NCBI GenBank assembly: GCA_010279815.1
Contig: QEOQ01000511.1
Location: 341,347 to 351,932, forward strand
Origin: Brachionus plicatilis
Lineage: Eukaryota; Rotifera; Eurotatoria; Ploima; Brachionidae
Reading direction: 5' to 3'
DNA: 10,586 bases
Shown here in pieces: positions 1 through 7,677 of this stretch (position 1 is its first letter; each line of letters opens with the position of its first letter). Under the pieces are notes generated by a model. That model worked only from the letters and a program-made list of their open reading frames with translations. It ran no database searches and had not been told where the DNA came from. The position numbers and the translations under genes are program-made.

Positions 1-109
1 AAAACGAACAAAAGCAACAGGACCATAACTTTGTTAATACTTAATTTTTTTTTAATCTGCAAAATGATTTGGAAAATCTAGATCTTTTGACAAAGGGGTC
101 TAGATTTCC

Positions 110-620
110 TTCATATTTTGAAAGGATGTTCTTTTTAAAATTGACTTAACTTTATAATAGACGTACTTTTTATCCTTTATGACTTTTTCTAGTCAAAAAA
201 AATGTTCTTTTTATACTTTTTATAATTCCAAGTTAGCTTTACTCTAAAAAAGACGTTCTTTTTATCCTTTCTGACTTTTTCTATTCAAAAAGGATGTTCT
301 TTTTGTATTTTGGAAATTTTAAAGTTAGTTCTCCTTTTAAATAGACGTACTTTTTATCCTTTTTGAACCTTTCTTGTCAAAAATAATATTCTTTTTGAAC
401 TTTTTGAATTTCAAAGTTAGTTCTCCTTTATAATAGACGTACCTTTTATCCTTTTTGATTTTTTCTAGTCAAAAAGAATGTTCATTTTATACTTTTTATA
501 ATTCCAAGTTAGCTTTACTCTAAAAAAGACGTTCTTTTTATCCTTTTTGAACCTTTCTTGTCAAAAAGAATATTTTTTTAGCACTTTTTAAAATTTATAT
601 TTAGTTTTGTTTAGAATAGA
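110..620 (-). repeat. Left tandem array, ~92 bp units
   Basis: The core motif ACGT followed by (a/t)(c/t)(c/t)TTTTTATCC-like sequence recurs with ACGT at 161, 253, 345, 437 and 529, exactly 92 bp apart each time. A partial unit precedes it at about 110-158. The units at 161 and 437 resemble each other most closely (shared blocks such as TATAATTCCAAGTTAGCTTT), as do those at 253 and 529 near their start, suggesting a three-unit higher-order period of 276 bp. The strand is given relative to the right array, of which this is the inverted counterpart. There is no coding content. Confidence 0.85.
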
Positions 621-753
621 AATCCTTTTTTAAATTTTAATTAAAAATTTATATTAAATTCTTTGTATAGAAAAGAAGTAATTTTTATTTTATTGTATCT
701 TTCCCTTAATTCAAAAAACCCGAATTCCCTAAAGCTCCTTTTATTTTTATTTT

Positions 754-866
754 GTTAGAAGGAAAATAACCCATTAATAAACCCTAATTTGACAAAGCTC
801 TTGACGTCTTACGACGTCAATCGCTCAGTCAAAATATAGTTTTTTAAAGGGTTATTTTCCTTTAAC
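754..866. repeat. Palindromic core of the compound repeat
   Basis: GGAAAATAACCC (761-772) pairs perfectly with GGGTTATTTTCC (849-860). TTTGAC (788-793) pairs with GTCAAA (828-833). TTGACGTC (801-808) pairs with GACGTCAA (813-820) across a TTAC loop. All three pairs share the same centre, 810.5, so this is one interrupted palindrome rather than three chance hairpins. Each innermost arm contains a TGACGTC/GACGTCA half that resembles a CRE/ATF site. No gene is visible in it. Confidence 0.85.
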
Positions 867-919
867 TAAGCAAAAGTTTAGAGAACGGTTAGAATATTTC
901 ATTTTATAATTTTTTAGCA

Positions 920-1562
920 CAGAAGGACATTCTTGACTAGAAAAAATCAAAAAGGATAAAAAGTACGTCTTTTCTAGACCAAGGCTAAAATAAAATTTTT
1001 AAAAAGTTCATTCTTTTTGACTAGAAAAAATCAAAATGGATAAAAAGTACGTCTATTTTTAGACTAAAGCTAAAATAAAATTTTTTAAAAGTATAAAAAG
1101 AACATTCTTTTTGACTAGAAAAAATCAAAAAGGATAAAAAGTACGTCTTTTCTAGACCAAAGCTAAAATAAAATTTTTAAAAAGTTCATTCTTTTTGACC
1201 AGAAAAAATCAAAATGGATAAAAAGTACGTCTATTTTTAGACTAAAGCTAAAATAAAATTTTTAAAAAGTTCATTATTTTTGACTAGAAAAAATCAAAAA
1301 GGGTAAAAAATACGTCTTTTCTAGACTAAGGCTAAAAAAAAATTCTAAAAAGTAGAGAAAGAACATTCTTTTTAAAAAAAAATGTCATAATGGATAAAAA
1401 GTACGTCTTTTCTAGGCTAAGGTTTAAAATAAAATTCTATAAAGAACAAAAAAATTCTTTTTAATTATAAAAAGTCAAATAGAAGAAAAAGTACGTCTAT
1501 TCTAGACTAAGGCTAAAAATTAAATTTAGAAGGTTCAAAAAGCATAAAAAATACGTTATCTC
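920..1562 (+). repeat. Right tandem array, ~84-94 bp units with a dimeric period
   Basis: The block AAAAAGTACGTC (or a close variant) recurs with ACGT at 965, 1049, 1143, 1227, 1312, 1403, 1493 and, degraded, 1553. Spacings are 84, 94, 84, 85, 91, 90 and 60 bp. The first four units alternate in type: one has TCAAAAAGGATAAAAAG then CTTTTCTAGACC, the other TCAAAATGGATAAAAAG then CTATTTTTAGAC. This gives a 178 bp dimer, and the units decay towards the right end. The reverse complement of 1060-1147 matches the left-array unit around 433-494 over about 60 bp with very few differences, which shows that the two arrays are inverted copies of one family. Confidence 0.86.
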
Positions 1563-1627
1563 TTAACTAAAATTTAAATTAATCAAAAAGTACAATCATA
1601 GTTTTTTTGTATTGGTTGTCAATAGAT

Positions 1628-2163
1628 GACAGAATCAAAAAAAATTAAGTATAATCAAAGTTATGGTGATATTAAGTTTATGGGTTCTTTTAAAAAACTA
1701 AACTTTTTAAAGAGCCTTGCTCGTTCCTTTTATCCAAATTTAATGAAAATGGTACCAAATAAAAGCTGAGAAAAAGATGAACTTATTGCTTTTTACAGAA
1801 TTCAAGGAAATTAATTTTAACAAAGTTCTGATCTTTTTACTTTTATTATGTTTTTTATTTAAAATATCCTAACTTTTGTTCCTTTTATCCAAATTTAATA
1901 AAAATGGTACCAAATTAAAGCTGAGATAAAAGTGAACTAAGTGCTAGTGGCAGAATTCAAAAACATCAGTATTAACAAAGGTATTGTCTTTTTACTTTTA
2001 GTTTGTTTTTTATATCAATATCTTAACTTTTGTTGCTTTTATCCAAATTTAATAAAAATTATACTAAATTAAAGCTGAGAAAAAGATGAACTTATTGATT
2101 TTAACAGAATTCAAGAAATTTTATTATTTACAAAGTTATGGTATTGGAAAACATTTGTCTTTT
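1628..2163 (+). repeat. ~155 bp tandem repeat, three copies plus a partial
   Basis: GTTCCTTTTATCC (or GTTGCTTTTATCC) begins units at 1723, 1878 and 2032, 155 and 154 bp apart. Each continues with AAATTTAATRAAAAT, then a GGTACCAAAT-like block, AAAGCTGAGA, CAGAATTCAA and ACAAAG. A partial unit covers 1628-1722 and the last unit stops near 2163. The reverse complement of window positions 1-66 carries the same CAGA(T)TT...AACAAAGTTATGG block, so the family also bounds the left side. A further inverted single copy lies at 7108-7164 inside another repeat element. Confidence 0.83.
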
Positions 2164-2350
2164 TTGTTCATCATTAACGGACTGTGACAGTTGATGCAAC
2201 TATGTATGATGCACAATTATGCATTCAAAGAACTAGTTTTTAAATTTTAGAAAAAAAATTCCATTTATTTTTTTCATTTTGTTCTGTTCTTTTGTACTGA
2301 ACCTCACAAAACCAATTTTAAAAATTAAAATCAAGCCAAATTTTAAAAAT

Positions 2351-2356
2351 TTTATT
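2351..2356 (-). terminator. Poly(A) signal of the ShKT/EGF gene
   Basis: AATAAA on the minus strand lies about 57 bases after the stop codon of the gene ending at 2413. It is the first canonical signal downstream. The repeat array ends upstream of here on the plus strand, so the 3' UTR probably lies in about 2330-2412. Confidence 0.5.
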
Positions 2357-2412
2357 AATAAATTTTAGCTACATTTGAAAAGTTAAAAATCTAAATATTT
2401 TAATTGTTAGTT

Positions 2413-3639
2413 TTAACATTCTTTGCAGGCTTTTCTGCATTTTTTGGTAATTGGCTTTCCATTTAGATAGTACTCATCACCACACAATCCTTGTTGGGCA
2501 TAATAATTACATATATCGTCATCAAAATTATCACACAAATTCAATAACTTGTTTTCAATCTTAAATTTTTTCAACAATTTTTTTGAAACATCTATTTCAT
2601 TAGCTTTGCTGGTCGAACTGTTAGAGCTTGTTGGCTTTTTTGCAGCTCCATTTAATAATACACATTTGTAAGCAATATTTCCAAGTGAAATGCACTTTTC
2701 ATCCAGCGCACATGGATTGGGCATACACGAATCTCTCAATTGGCACAAATCACCATGATAGCCCCGAGGACAGTCGCACAAAAATCCAAATACACTCTCA
2801 TTACTTGTTTTTATGTTGAGACACTTTCCTCCATTTTGACAAATATTTTCCTGCGGACATTGTATAGGCGCCGCTTTGCATTTACCACATGTCCTAGGAC
2901 AAAGAATTTTGACCGACAGCCCATTCACTTTAGCCGAAGCACACGCATCTTTATACCTAGGACAGTCAAAATAGCGGTCAGCACATGACACCATCTCGTA
3001 TTCTAAATAAAAGCTAATTTTAGACATCAATTTTTTCTTTGACCAATTTTACTTTTGCATGTTTCACAGCAAATGGTGCGGAAGTTTGAGTTTTTACAGT
3101 AGGCCGTGGTTGCTTGTCCAATTTTTTCTATATGATCCAAAACTTGTTTGCACTGCATTTGAGGTGACGGCAAATTCATGCCGATTGATTCCTGTGTGAC
3201 CAAATCATCTCCGAACAAGCATTCGCCCACTAGACCTTTCGCATTTTCAATGCACGATTTTTGTAGGCAAACTTTCCCCGATGCACAAGTGGTGCCATCA
3301 TTAACACCATCTGATAACTTGATGCACGGTTCTTTGACACTCTTGCGGCAATACAGACTTTCACAAACCACATTGGCAAAGGACTTGAACAATTATTTTA
3401 ATTAAATTAAATTTTTAAATTTAAATTTTTGAATTAAAAAATTTTTAAATATTGAATTTTAGCTGTACCCGACAAAACGAGGCCTCCTTGCCAAGTAGTA
3501 TTTTACACTGCTCATCAGGATTTAACAACTGGGCAGAATCGACTGCGTGGAAGTTGCGCGAGTTAGTCTTGTTGGACTTTTGAGCACCAACATTGGCCAA
3601 TAGAAGTACCAAGCTAACCAAGAAAATATTTCGAAGCAT
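2413..3639 (-). CDS. Secreted ADAMTS-like cysteine-rich / PLAC-like / ShKT / EGF protein (363 aa, 3 exons)
   Basis: Exons on the minus strand are 3639-3469, 3383-3053 and 3002-2413; the introns are 85 bp (3468-3384) and 50 bp (3052-3003, GTAAAA...TTTAG). Joined, they give 363 residues. Residues 1-19 form a hydrophobic signal peptide ending NVGA. Residues ~43-101 match the ADAMTS cysteine-rich module: DEQCKILLG, EASFC, CESLYC, DGTTCASGKVC. Residues ~112-166 resemble PLAC (C..V, AYC, NFRTICCETC), with ShKT as an alternative. Then follow ShKT (174-209, ending CPRTCGKC), an EGF domain (216-254, NGGKC and CDCPRGYHGDLC), a four-cysteine half EGF (260-281), a Ser/Lys-rich linker and a C-terminal ShKT (324-363). 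There is no metalloprotease or thrombospondin repeat, so it is probably a non-enzymatic extracellular protein. The intron 1 acceptor is TTCAAG, an uncommon AAG; that junction is supported by cysteine spacing only. ShKT domains are widespread in invertebrates and do not by themselves imply a toxin. Confidence 0.82.
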
Positions 3640-3675
3640 TGTCTTCTTTAAATAAATTTTAAAGTGCCTATTTTT

Positions 3676-3690
3676 ACTTCTTATATACTG
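3676..3690 (-). promoter_or_regulatory. TATA-box candidate for the ShKT/EGF gene
   Basis: On the minus strand AGTATATAAG lies about 40-50 bases before the ATG at 3639, a good distance for a TATA box with a very short 5' UTR. A second TATA-like stretch, AGTATATAAATG, lies further upstream at about 3773-3784. Either could be used; position and sequence are the only evidence. Confidence 0.45.
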
Positions 3691-3789
3691 ATCTATAAGT
3701 GTTTATTAAGTATTTGGGTTGATATTTTATGTGATCGATTAATGCCTTTGGCTTTAAGTCAACCTCGATCATTTATATACTTTGCAGAT

Positions 3790-4556
3790 TAGAGCGGATT
3801 GGATAGATATGATAAAAGCTACTTAATAGCATAGATTAGATTGTGAATGCTAAAAGATTAAGTAATAGATTTAGTGAATTAGTGCGTAACTAGAATCTTT
3901 AATCTTTGCCTCAAGTAAAATATTTTTTCTTAATAAATTATTTGGTCAATGATAAACATCATTTAAGTTTTGATCAATGTTTAATCAAGCATTAAAATTT
4001 TTTTCTAAAAAGATTTTTTTTCTAAAGATATTGTATTATTTTTTTTTTAAATGTCTTACTGTAAATTATTATTACAAGACAAATTATTCCCTTAAGTTTT
4101 TTTAATAAAACATTAAAAAATAAAATAAAAGTATAAATAAAATCTTTAATTGAGAATAATGAACATTTTTTACAATTAATTATTATTCTTCATTTTCTAA
4201 ACAAAAAAAGGGTGCTACCAGGTTATGCTATCAATTGACAGTAAGCCTTTCTTTTAAATTGACTCCAATCGATTGATAAAATTTAAAAAATCGACTAAAT
4301 TTTTTAAAATCGATTCCGTATTATCCTGTAATTTTAAACATAATATTAATTAAACCAAAATTAAATTTTTAACAAAAAAAAATTTTAAATGTTGAAAAAT
4401 ACTTTTTAATAATAACAATTGATCAAAAAAATATTATAAAAATAATTTGAAATTTTTCATACAATTTTGAAAAATGCTAAAATTTTTTTAAATAAAATAA
4501 ATCTGAAAAGCCCACCACAATAAAAATTTATAATAATAAATAAAATATAAAAATCT
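3790..4556. other. Gene-free AT-rich spacer
   Basis: No ORF with coding character, RNA gene or clear transposon end is visible. It contains long A and T runs. One short imperfect inverted repeat built on ATCGATT...AATCGAT (about 4268-4317) is the only local structure I noticed. The part nearest 3790 may contain regulatory sequence for the minus-strand gene. Confidence 0.5.
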
Positions 4557-4586
4557 TAAATTCTCCTTCAAATTTTCCATTCAAAT

Positions 4587-4740
4587 AAAGGATTCCCAGG
4601 AAAAGTTTATTTTCCTAGCGACTACGCTACTTTCCCTAACGGCATTAATAGTTTCCAAAATGAATTCAGCACTAATATCTTAGCATCATATTTGAGACCA
4701 AATGGACCATCGAAATTCAAACACTTCAATACAAACAAGA
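4587..4740 (+). pseudogene. Orphan coding-like stretch, unidentified
   Basis: The plus strand is open from 4560 to the stop at 4830-4832 with no in-frame ATG. The segment 4587-4740 is less AT-rich than its surroundings and reads as balanced protein sequence, starting KGFPGKVYFPSDYATF and continuing with NGINSFQNEFS and LASYLRPNGPSKFKHF. After about 4740 the translation collapses into K/N/I/L-rich noncoding-type sequence. No convincing GT donor follows the segment, and it has only an AAG or CCCAG candidate acceptor in front, so it looks like a fragment or a decayed exon. The minus strand is also open across part of it. I do not recognise the family. Confidence 0.3.
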
Positions 4741-4877
4741 AAATAACTTTTTTAAAATTAAACAATTTTTTAAAAAATATAAAATATTTGAAAATAAAGA
4801 AAAATAGAATTATTTTACTTAAACGTTATTAATCAGTCTTTAAAAAAAACTACAAACTGTTTTAATAAAAATTTCTT

Positions 4878-5307
4878 CCTATTTCAAAACCTACTTTATG
4901 GCAATTTAAAAATTTTCTAAATTTTAGTTAAAAGCTTCTTTTTTTTTGCATTCGCTTTTAATTAATCAAAGATCTTTTGCCTAACAACTCCTTTACAGTG
5001 AGTTCCTTCATTGAAAATTTTCAACTACAAGTTTGATTTATAATGCTGATCCTAAAAAATGACAAATTTTATTAAATTAAAAAAAAATCTTGTACGAAAA
5101 CTTATGTAGAGTGATAGTAAAAAAATTAAATAGATAAGTTATTTTAGTCAGAGTCTGTGTTTTTGAGCTGGATGTAGGAACTCACTGCAAAAGAGTTGTC
5201 AGGCAAAAGATTCTTGGTTTATTAAAAGCGTACGCAAAAAAAAAAAGAAGCTTTCAACTAAAATTTAGAAAATTTTTAAATTTCGATAAAATAGGTTTTG
5301 AAATAGG
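4878..5307. mobile_element. ~430 bp inverted-repeat element (MITE or foldback-like)
   Basis: The left arm 4878-5008 and the right arm 5177-5307 are inverted copies of each other over about 131 bp, with differences at roughly one base in eight by eye. Shared blocks include CCTATTTCAAAACCTA at the outer ends, AATTTAAAAATTTTCTAAATT, TTTTAGTTRAAAGCTTC, CTTTTGCCTRACAACTC and CAGTGAGTTCCT at the inner ends. The 168 bp spacer has no ORF. I could not find a convincing target-site duplication, so the superfamily is open and the outer boundaries are approximate. Confidence 0.72.
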
Positions 5308-5884
5308 GTTTAAGAGAAAATTGATGAAGAATGAAGAAACTTTTGTTACAAAAAGTTTCGATTTTTTAATAATATTCCATAAGTGATACATTAAGTTCCT
5401 TTTTTTTAAAGATTTTTCAACTTGAAAACTATATATAGTTCATAAAAGTAAACTTAAGTTTGGTAATCATATAGTCAATTTAATTTACTTTATTCAATAA
5501 AGTAAGTAAAAAGTTCGGTAAGAAAAATAAATAGTTTTAAGCCTGTGTCAAGATCAGACAATTTTTTTTACACTTATTTTGGTAAATCTTTATGTTGGTC
5601 GCTTTTAAGCTTTATGTTTCGTGTTTCCTTAAGTTCGAATCCTACATTATCTTACAATACGTCCTCATGTATAAATATTTTGATAAATTTCCTATTTTAT
5701 GTAATGTGCTTTTTGCTTTTCTTTCACTTTTATTTGATTGATTTATTTTCCTAATTTTATCTTCCTTTATTTTTGTCTTTTTTTTATAGCAATTAGTCCA
5801 TTTCTATTGAAAAGTATCTCTGGTTTTTATAAGCACTCTCTTAGGTTTTCCAGAATTTTGAACATTTTAAAGTCATTTCATTTA
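5308..5884. other. Gene-free spacer with small palindromes
   Basis: No coding sequence is convincing here. Two small structures are present: GAAACTTTT (5336-5344) pairing with AAAAGTTTC (5351-5359), and TTACTTTATT-C-AATAAAGTAA (5485-5505), a perfect 10 bp-arm palindrome with one central base. The stretch 5690-5790 is T-rich on the plus strand and ends in a TTTTTTATAG that resembles a splice acceptor, but no exon follows it. Confidence 0.45.
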
Positions 5885-6103
5885 TTACGCTTCTGTACAG
5901 CTTAATAATTCGCCGTCGTCATCTAATCTCTGGAATTCACTATCAAAAGACTCATTTTGTGTCCTTGTCTTGTGTACCAGCTCTTGTATACTAAGTTTTC
6001 TTAGGTAATAATTTGAAATAGGTACCATGAAAAACATATTTTTTTCGGCTGCTGTTATTCCGAACTTTTTTATAATAAATACAATAAATATTGTAAAAAA
6101 GCT
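5885..6103 (-). pseudogene. Possible 3'-terminal exon of an unidentified membrane protein
   Basis: The minus strand is open for 72 codons from 6103 to a TAA at 5887-5885, overlapped by AATAAA (5886-5881). The translation begins with a hydrophobic run (FFTIFIVFIIKKFG), then a charged, ordinary-looking tail including NYYLRKLSIQELVHK, FDSEFQRLDDDGELL and a terminal SCTEA. This pattern fits the end of a membrane segment plus a cytoplasmic C-terminal tail. The reading is clearer from 6064 on; the preceding AAAAAG could be an AAG-type acceptor. No upstream exon was found on the minus strand, so it may be a lone last exon far from its partners or a relic. Family not recognised. Confidence 0.33.
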
Positions 6104-6130
6104 TTATTTAAGTTTTTGATCGTTCTGAAG

Positions 6131-6182
6131 TTCTATTTTTATTTATTTGTTTATTTGGACCGAGCTAATGCTCCTTCAGAAT
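6131..6182 (-). repeat. Possible LINE 3'-end remnant with (AAAT)n-like tail
   Basis: On the minus strand TCTGAAGGAGCATTAGCTC forms a small GAGC-ATTA-GCTC hairpin, followed by GGTCC and AAATAAACAAATAAATAAA. A terminal hairpin followed by a short A/T microsatellite resembles the 3' ends of CR1/L2-like non-LTR elements. No reverse-transcriptase sequence is adjacent, so only a tiny remnant could be present. A chance hairpin next to a simple repeat is the alternative. Confidence 0.25.
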
Positions 6183-6480
6183 AAAAATATTAAAAAAAAA
6201 ATAACTAAATTAAATAAGATAAAATATAATAAAAAATAAATAAAAAGGAAAAAAGGTTAAATAAGTCTAAGTAATAAAAAGAAAATTTAAAACGAAATAT
6301 TCAAATAAGGGTGTAAAGTCTAAGTCTAAGTTTTTGTCCCGAATTAAAAAAAAATAATTTTTACATTTTTAACCAAATAACTGGTGAACACAAATTTTTT
6401 GTGGTGAAAAAAATTTAATAAATTTGTTATATAATTTTTTAAAATAGTGTTTATAGAATTATATATAAAAAAATTAAATA
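6183..6480. other. A-rich spacer, no gene seen
   Basis: Low-complexity A-rich sequence. It carries a short direct repeat of TAAGTC near 6262-6330. The block TTCAAATAAGGGTGTAAAGT at about 6300-6319 resembles a block at about 7163-7185 in the 572 bp element, so a repeat fragment may be present. Confidence 0.35.
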
Positions 6481-6567
6481 TTAAATTAAAATCTTTTTTA
6501 AGGAAAACCAATTTCCAGCTAATTTTGGACGACCTTTTTTAGGTTTATTAACAAATTCGTCGGATTC
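6481..6567 (-). pseudogene. Short AT-hook-like coding remnant
   Basis: Twenty-eight codons are open on the minus strand between a TGA (6570-6568) and a TAA (6483-6481). The translation includes NKPKKGRPKLAGNWF. The KKGRPK core fits an AT-hook, a minor-groove DNA-binding motif common in chromatin proteins and some transposases. A TGTATGAG acceptor-like site lies just upstream, but there is no start codon or donor. It may be a relic of a mobile element; chance is possible at this length. Confidence 0.18.
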
Positions 6568-6839
6568 TCATACAATAATGGCTATGCATCATTCAATGAA
6601 TTGTCTAAATCATAGACATTTTATTATCTAAATAATTTAGTGGCAGTTTTTAATAGATATTAAAAAATTTGTGCTTAGAAGTTTTTTTATTTGTGCAGAG
6701 TAGTTTTTGTCTTGGTCAAGTTATTTTTGTGACCCTTATCTAAATCATGATTGCTCATGCATAAGTACTTTATTGTCACATTGTTTTTAAAGTTTTTGCT
6801 TCCTTTATATTCAAAATTAAAAATGGAGTCAAAAATGAC

Positions 6840-7411
6840 TGGTCATGCGTAAAATGTGATCAGATGTTCACATATTTTGTGATCAGTGGTATCATGCAGA
6901 CTTTGATCTGATCACCAAAATCGTTGATCACATAACTTGTGATCAAAAATGATCACATAAATAATTTCAATGATCGCGTGAATTTTTTATTTTCTAATAA
7001 AGCTTTTTAAAGTTGAAGTGAAAATTGATGATCATGAAAATGAAAAAAAAAGAAAAAAATTTAACTATTTAAAACTTCATGCTTTTTTATTAAAAAATAT
7101 TGCATTGCTGTAAAAATCACTCAGTTCATTTTTATCTCAGCTTTAATTTGGTACCATTTTTATTCAAATCAAAAGGGTGTAAAGTTACATATCTCACAGA
7201 AACATAAAAATAAATAAAAATTTTCAAAGACTTTTAAAAAATTTAAGTAAAATGTCAATTTTTTTTAGTTTTTCAATTATACGGATTTGATGACAAAAAA
7301 TAAAATTTGATCACAAAAAATTTTTTTGTAAAATTTTTATCGAATTTTTGATCACAAGTTATGTGATCAACGATTTGGTCATCAGTAATATTCACATAGT
7401 CCGCATGACCC
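6840..7411. mobile_element. 572 bp non-autonomous TIR element with 8 bp target-site duplications
   Basis: The ends are TGGTCATGCG (6840-6849) and the reverse complement of GGGTCATGCG (7402-7411), flanked by perfect 8 bp direct repeats AAAATGAC (6832-6839 and 7412-7419). Inside, a perfect 30 bp inverted pair (6921-6950 with 7344-7373) is built from GTGATCA motifs. Nine exact GTGATCA/TGATCAC sites occur, six near the left end and three near the right, with none in the middle. There is no ORF. Eight-base duplications are typical of hAT, P and Merlin elements; clustered subterminal motifs suit transposase binding. The interior carries an inverted copy of the ~155 bp repeat (7108-7164). Ends and duplications are seen; the superfamily is undecided. 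Confidence 0.75.
7108..7164 (-). repeat. Dispersed inverted copy of the ~155 bp repeat
   Basis: The reverse complement of 7108-7164 matches 1897-1953 of the tandem array with only two or three differences over the first ~47 bases, including the shared GGTACCAAATTAAAGCTGAG. Similarity falls off at both edges. It lies in the middle of the 572 bp element, linking the two repeat systems in this window. Confidence 0.8.
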
Positions 7412-7547
7412 AAAATGACACCGGCTGAAATCTACCCTAAAAAAAATCTGCTAATTTGACTGTTCATTTTGTTGCTCAATTTGCATTGAATTTCTCATCG
7501 TCTTGACTTAGAAAACCAAAAAAAAATCAAAATTAAATTAAAGTTAT

Positions 7548-7553
7548 TTTATT
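7548..7553 (-). terminator. Poly(A) signal candidate for the MARCH-like gene
   Basis: AATAAA on the minus strand lies about 125 bases past the stop codon. A closer AATAAA overlaps the stop itself (7682-7677) and could instead be used, giving an extremely short 3' UTR. Sequence alone does not decide between them. Confidence 0.4.
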
Positions 7554-7677
7554 ACATTGAAGAAAAAAACAAAAAGGTTCAACAAAATAAATATAGATGT
7601 ACAAAATGTAAATTGTAATTTAAACTAGAGCTAAATGAAGCATTTACAAAAAGGACGAGGACAACACAAATGCACAT

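Larger units (their letters stand above)
1..2163. repeat. Compound inverted repeat (foldback-like), left end outside the window
   Basis: Sequence on the left reads as the reverse complement of sequence on the right around a centre at about 810.5. From the centre outward the layers are a perfect short hairpin (801-820), a 12 bp perfect inverted pair (761-772 with 849-860), arrays of ~85-94 bp repeats (about 110-620 inverted relative to about 920-1560), and a ~155 bp repeat whose inverted remnant at about 1-66 matches 1628-1668 and the tandem copies to 2163. No coding sequence is visible. Long inverted termini built from short tandem repeats are the hallmark of foldback-type DNA elements, but I see no transposase and no target-site duplication, since the left end is cut off. 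An inverted satellite array is the main alternative. The inverted layout is seen directly; the element class is inferred. Confidence 0.72.

Noticed and set aside
1..1600. CRISPR array or telomere-like repeat
   Set aside because: Units are 84-94 bp, A/T-rich and diverged with no unique spacers, and the host is clearly eukaryotic; no telomeric motif is present.
2628..3405. Plus-strand open frames opposite the ShKT/EGF gene
   Set aside because: They are antisense to exons with clear domain matches and have no plausible protein features.
5631..5645. GTTCGAATCC, matching a tRNA B-box (T-loop), as a possible tRNA or tRNA-derived SINE
   Set aside because: The flanking T-stem does not pair, no A-box lies at the right distance and no acceptor stem can be formed.
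5545..5754. 69-codon plus-strand open frame rich in F, L and S
   Set aside because: Translation is low-complexity from T-rich DNA, begins at a non-ATG codon and has no domain or splice context.
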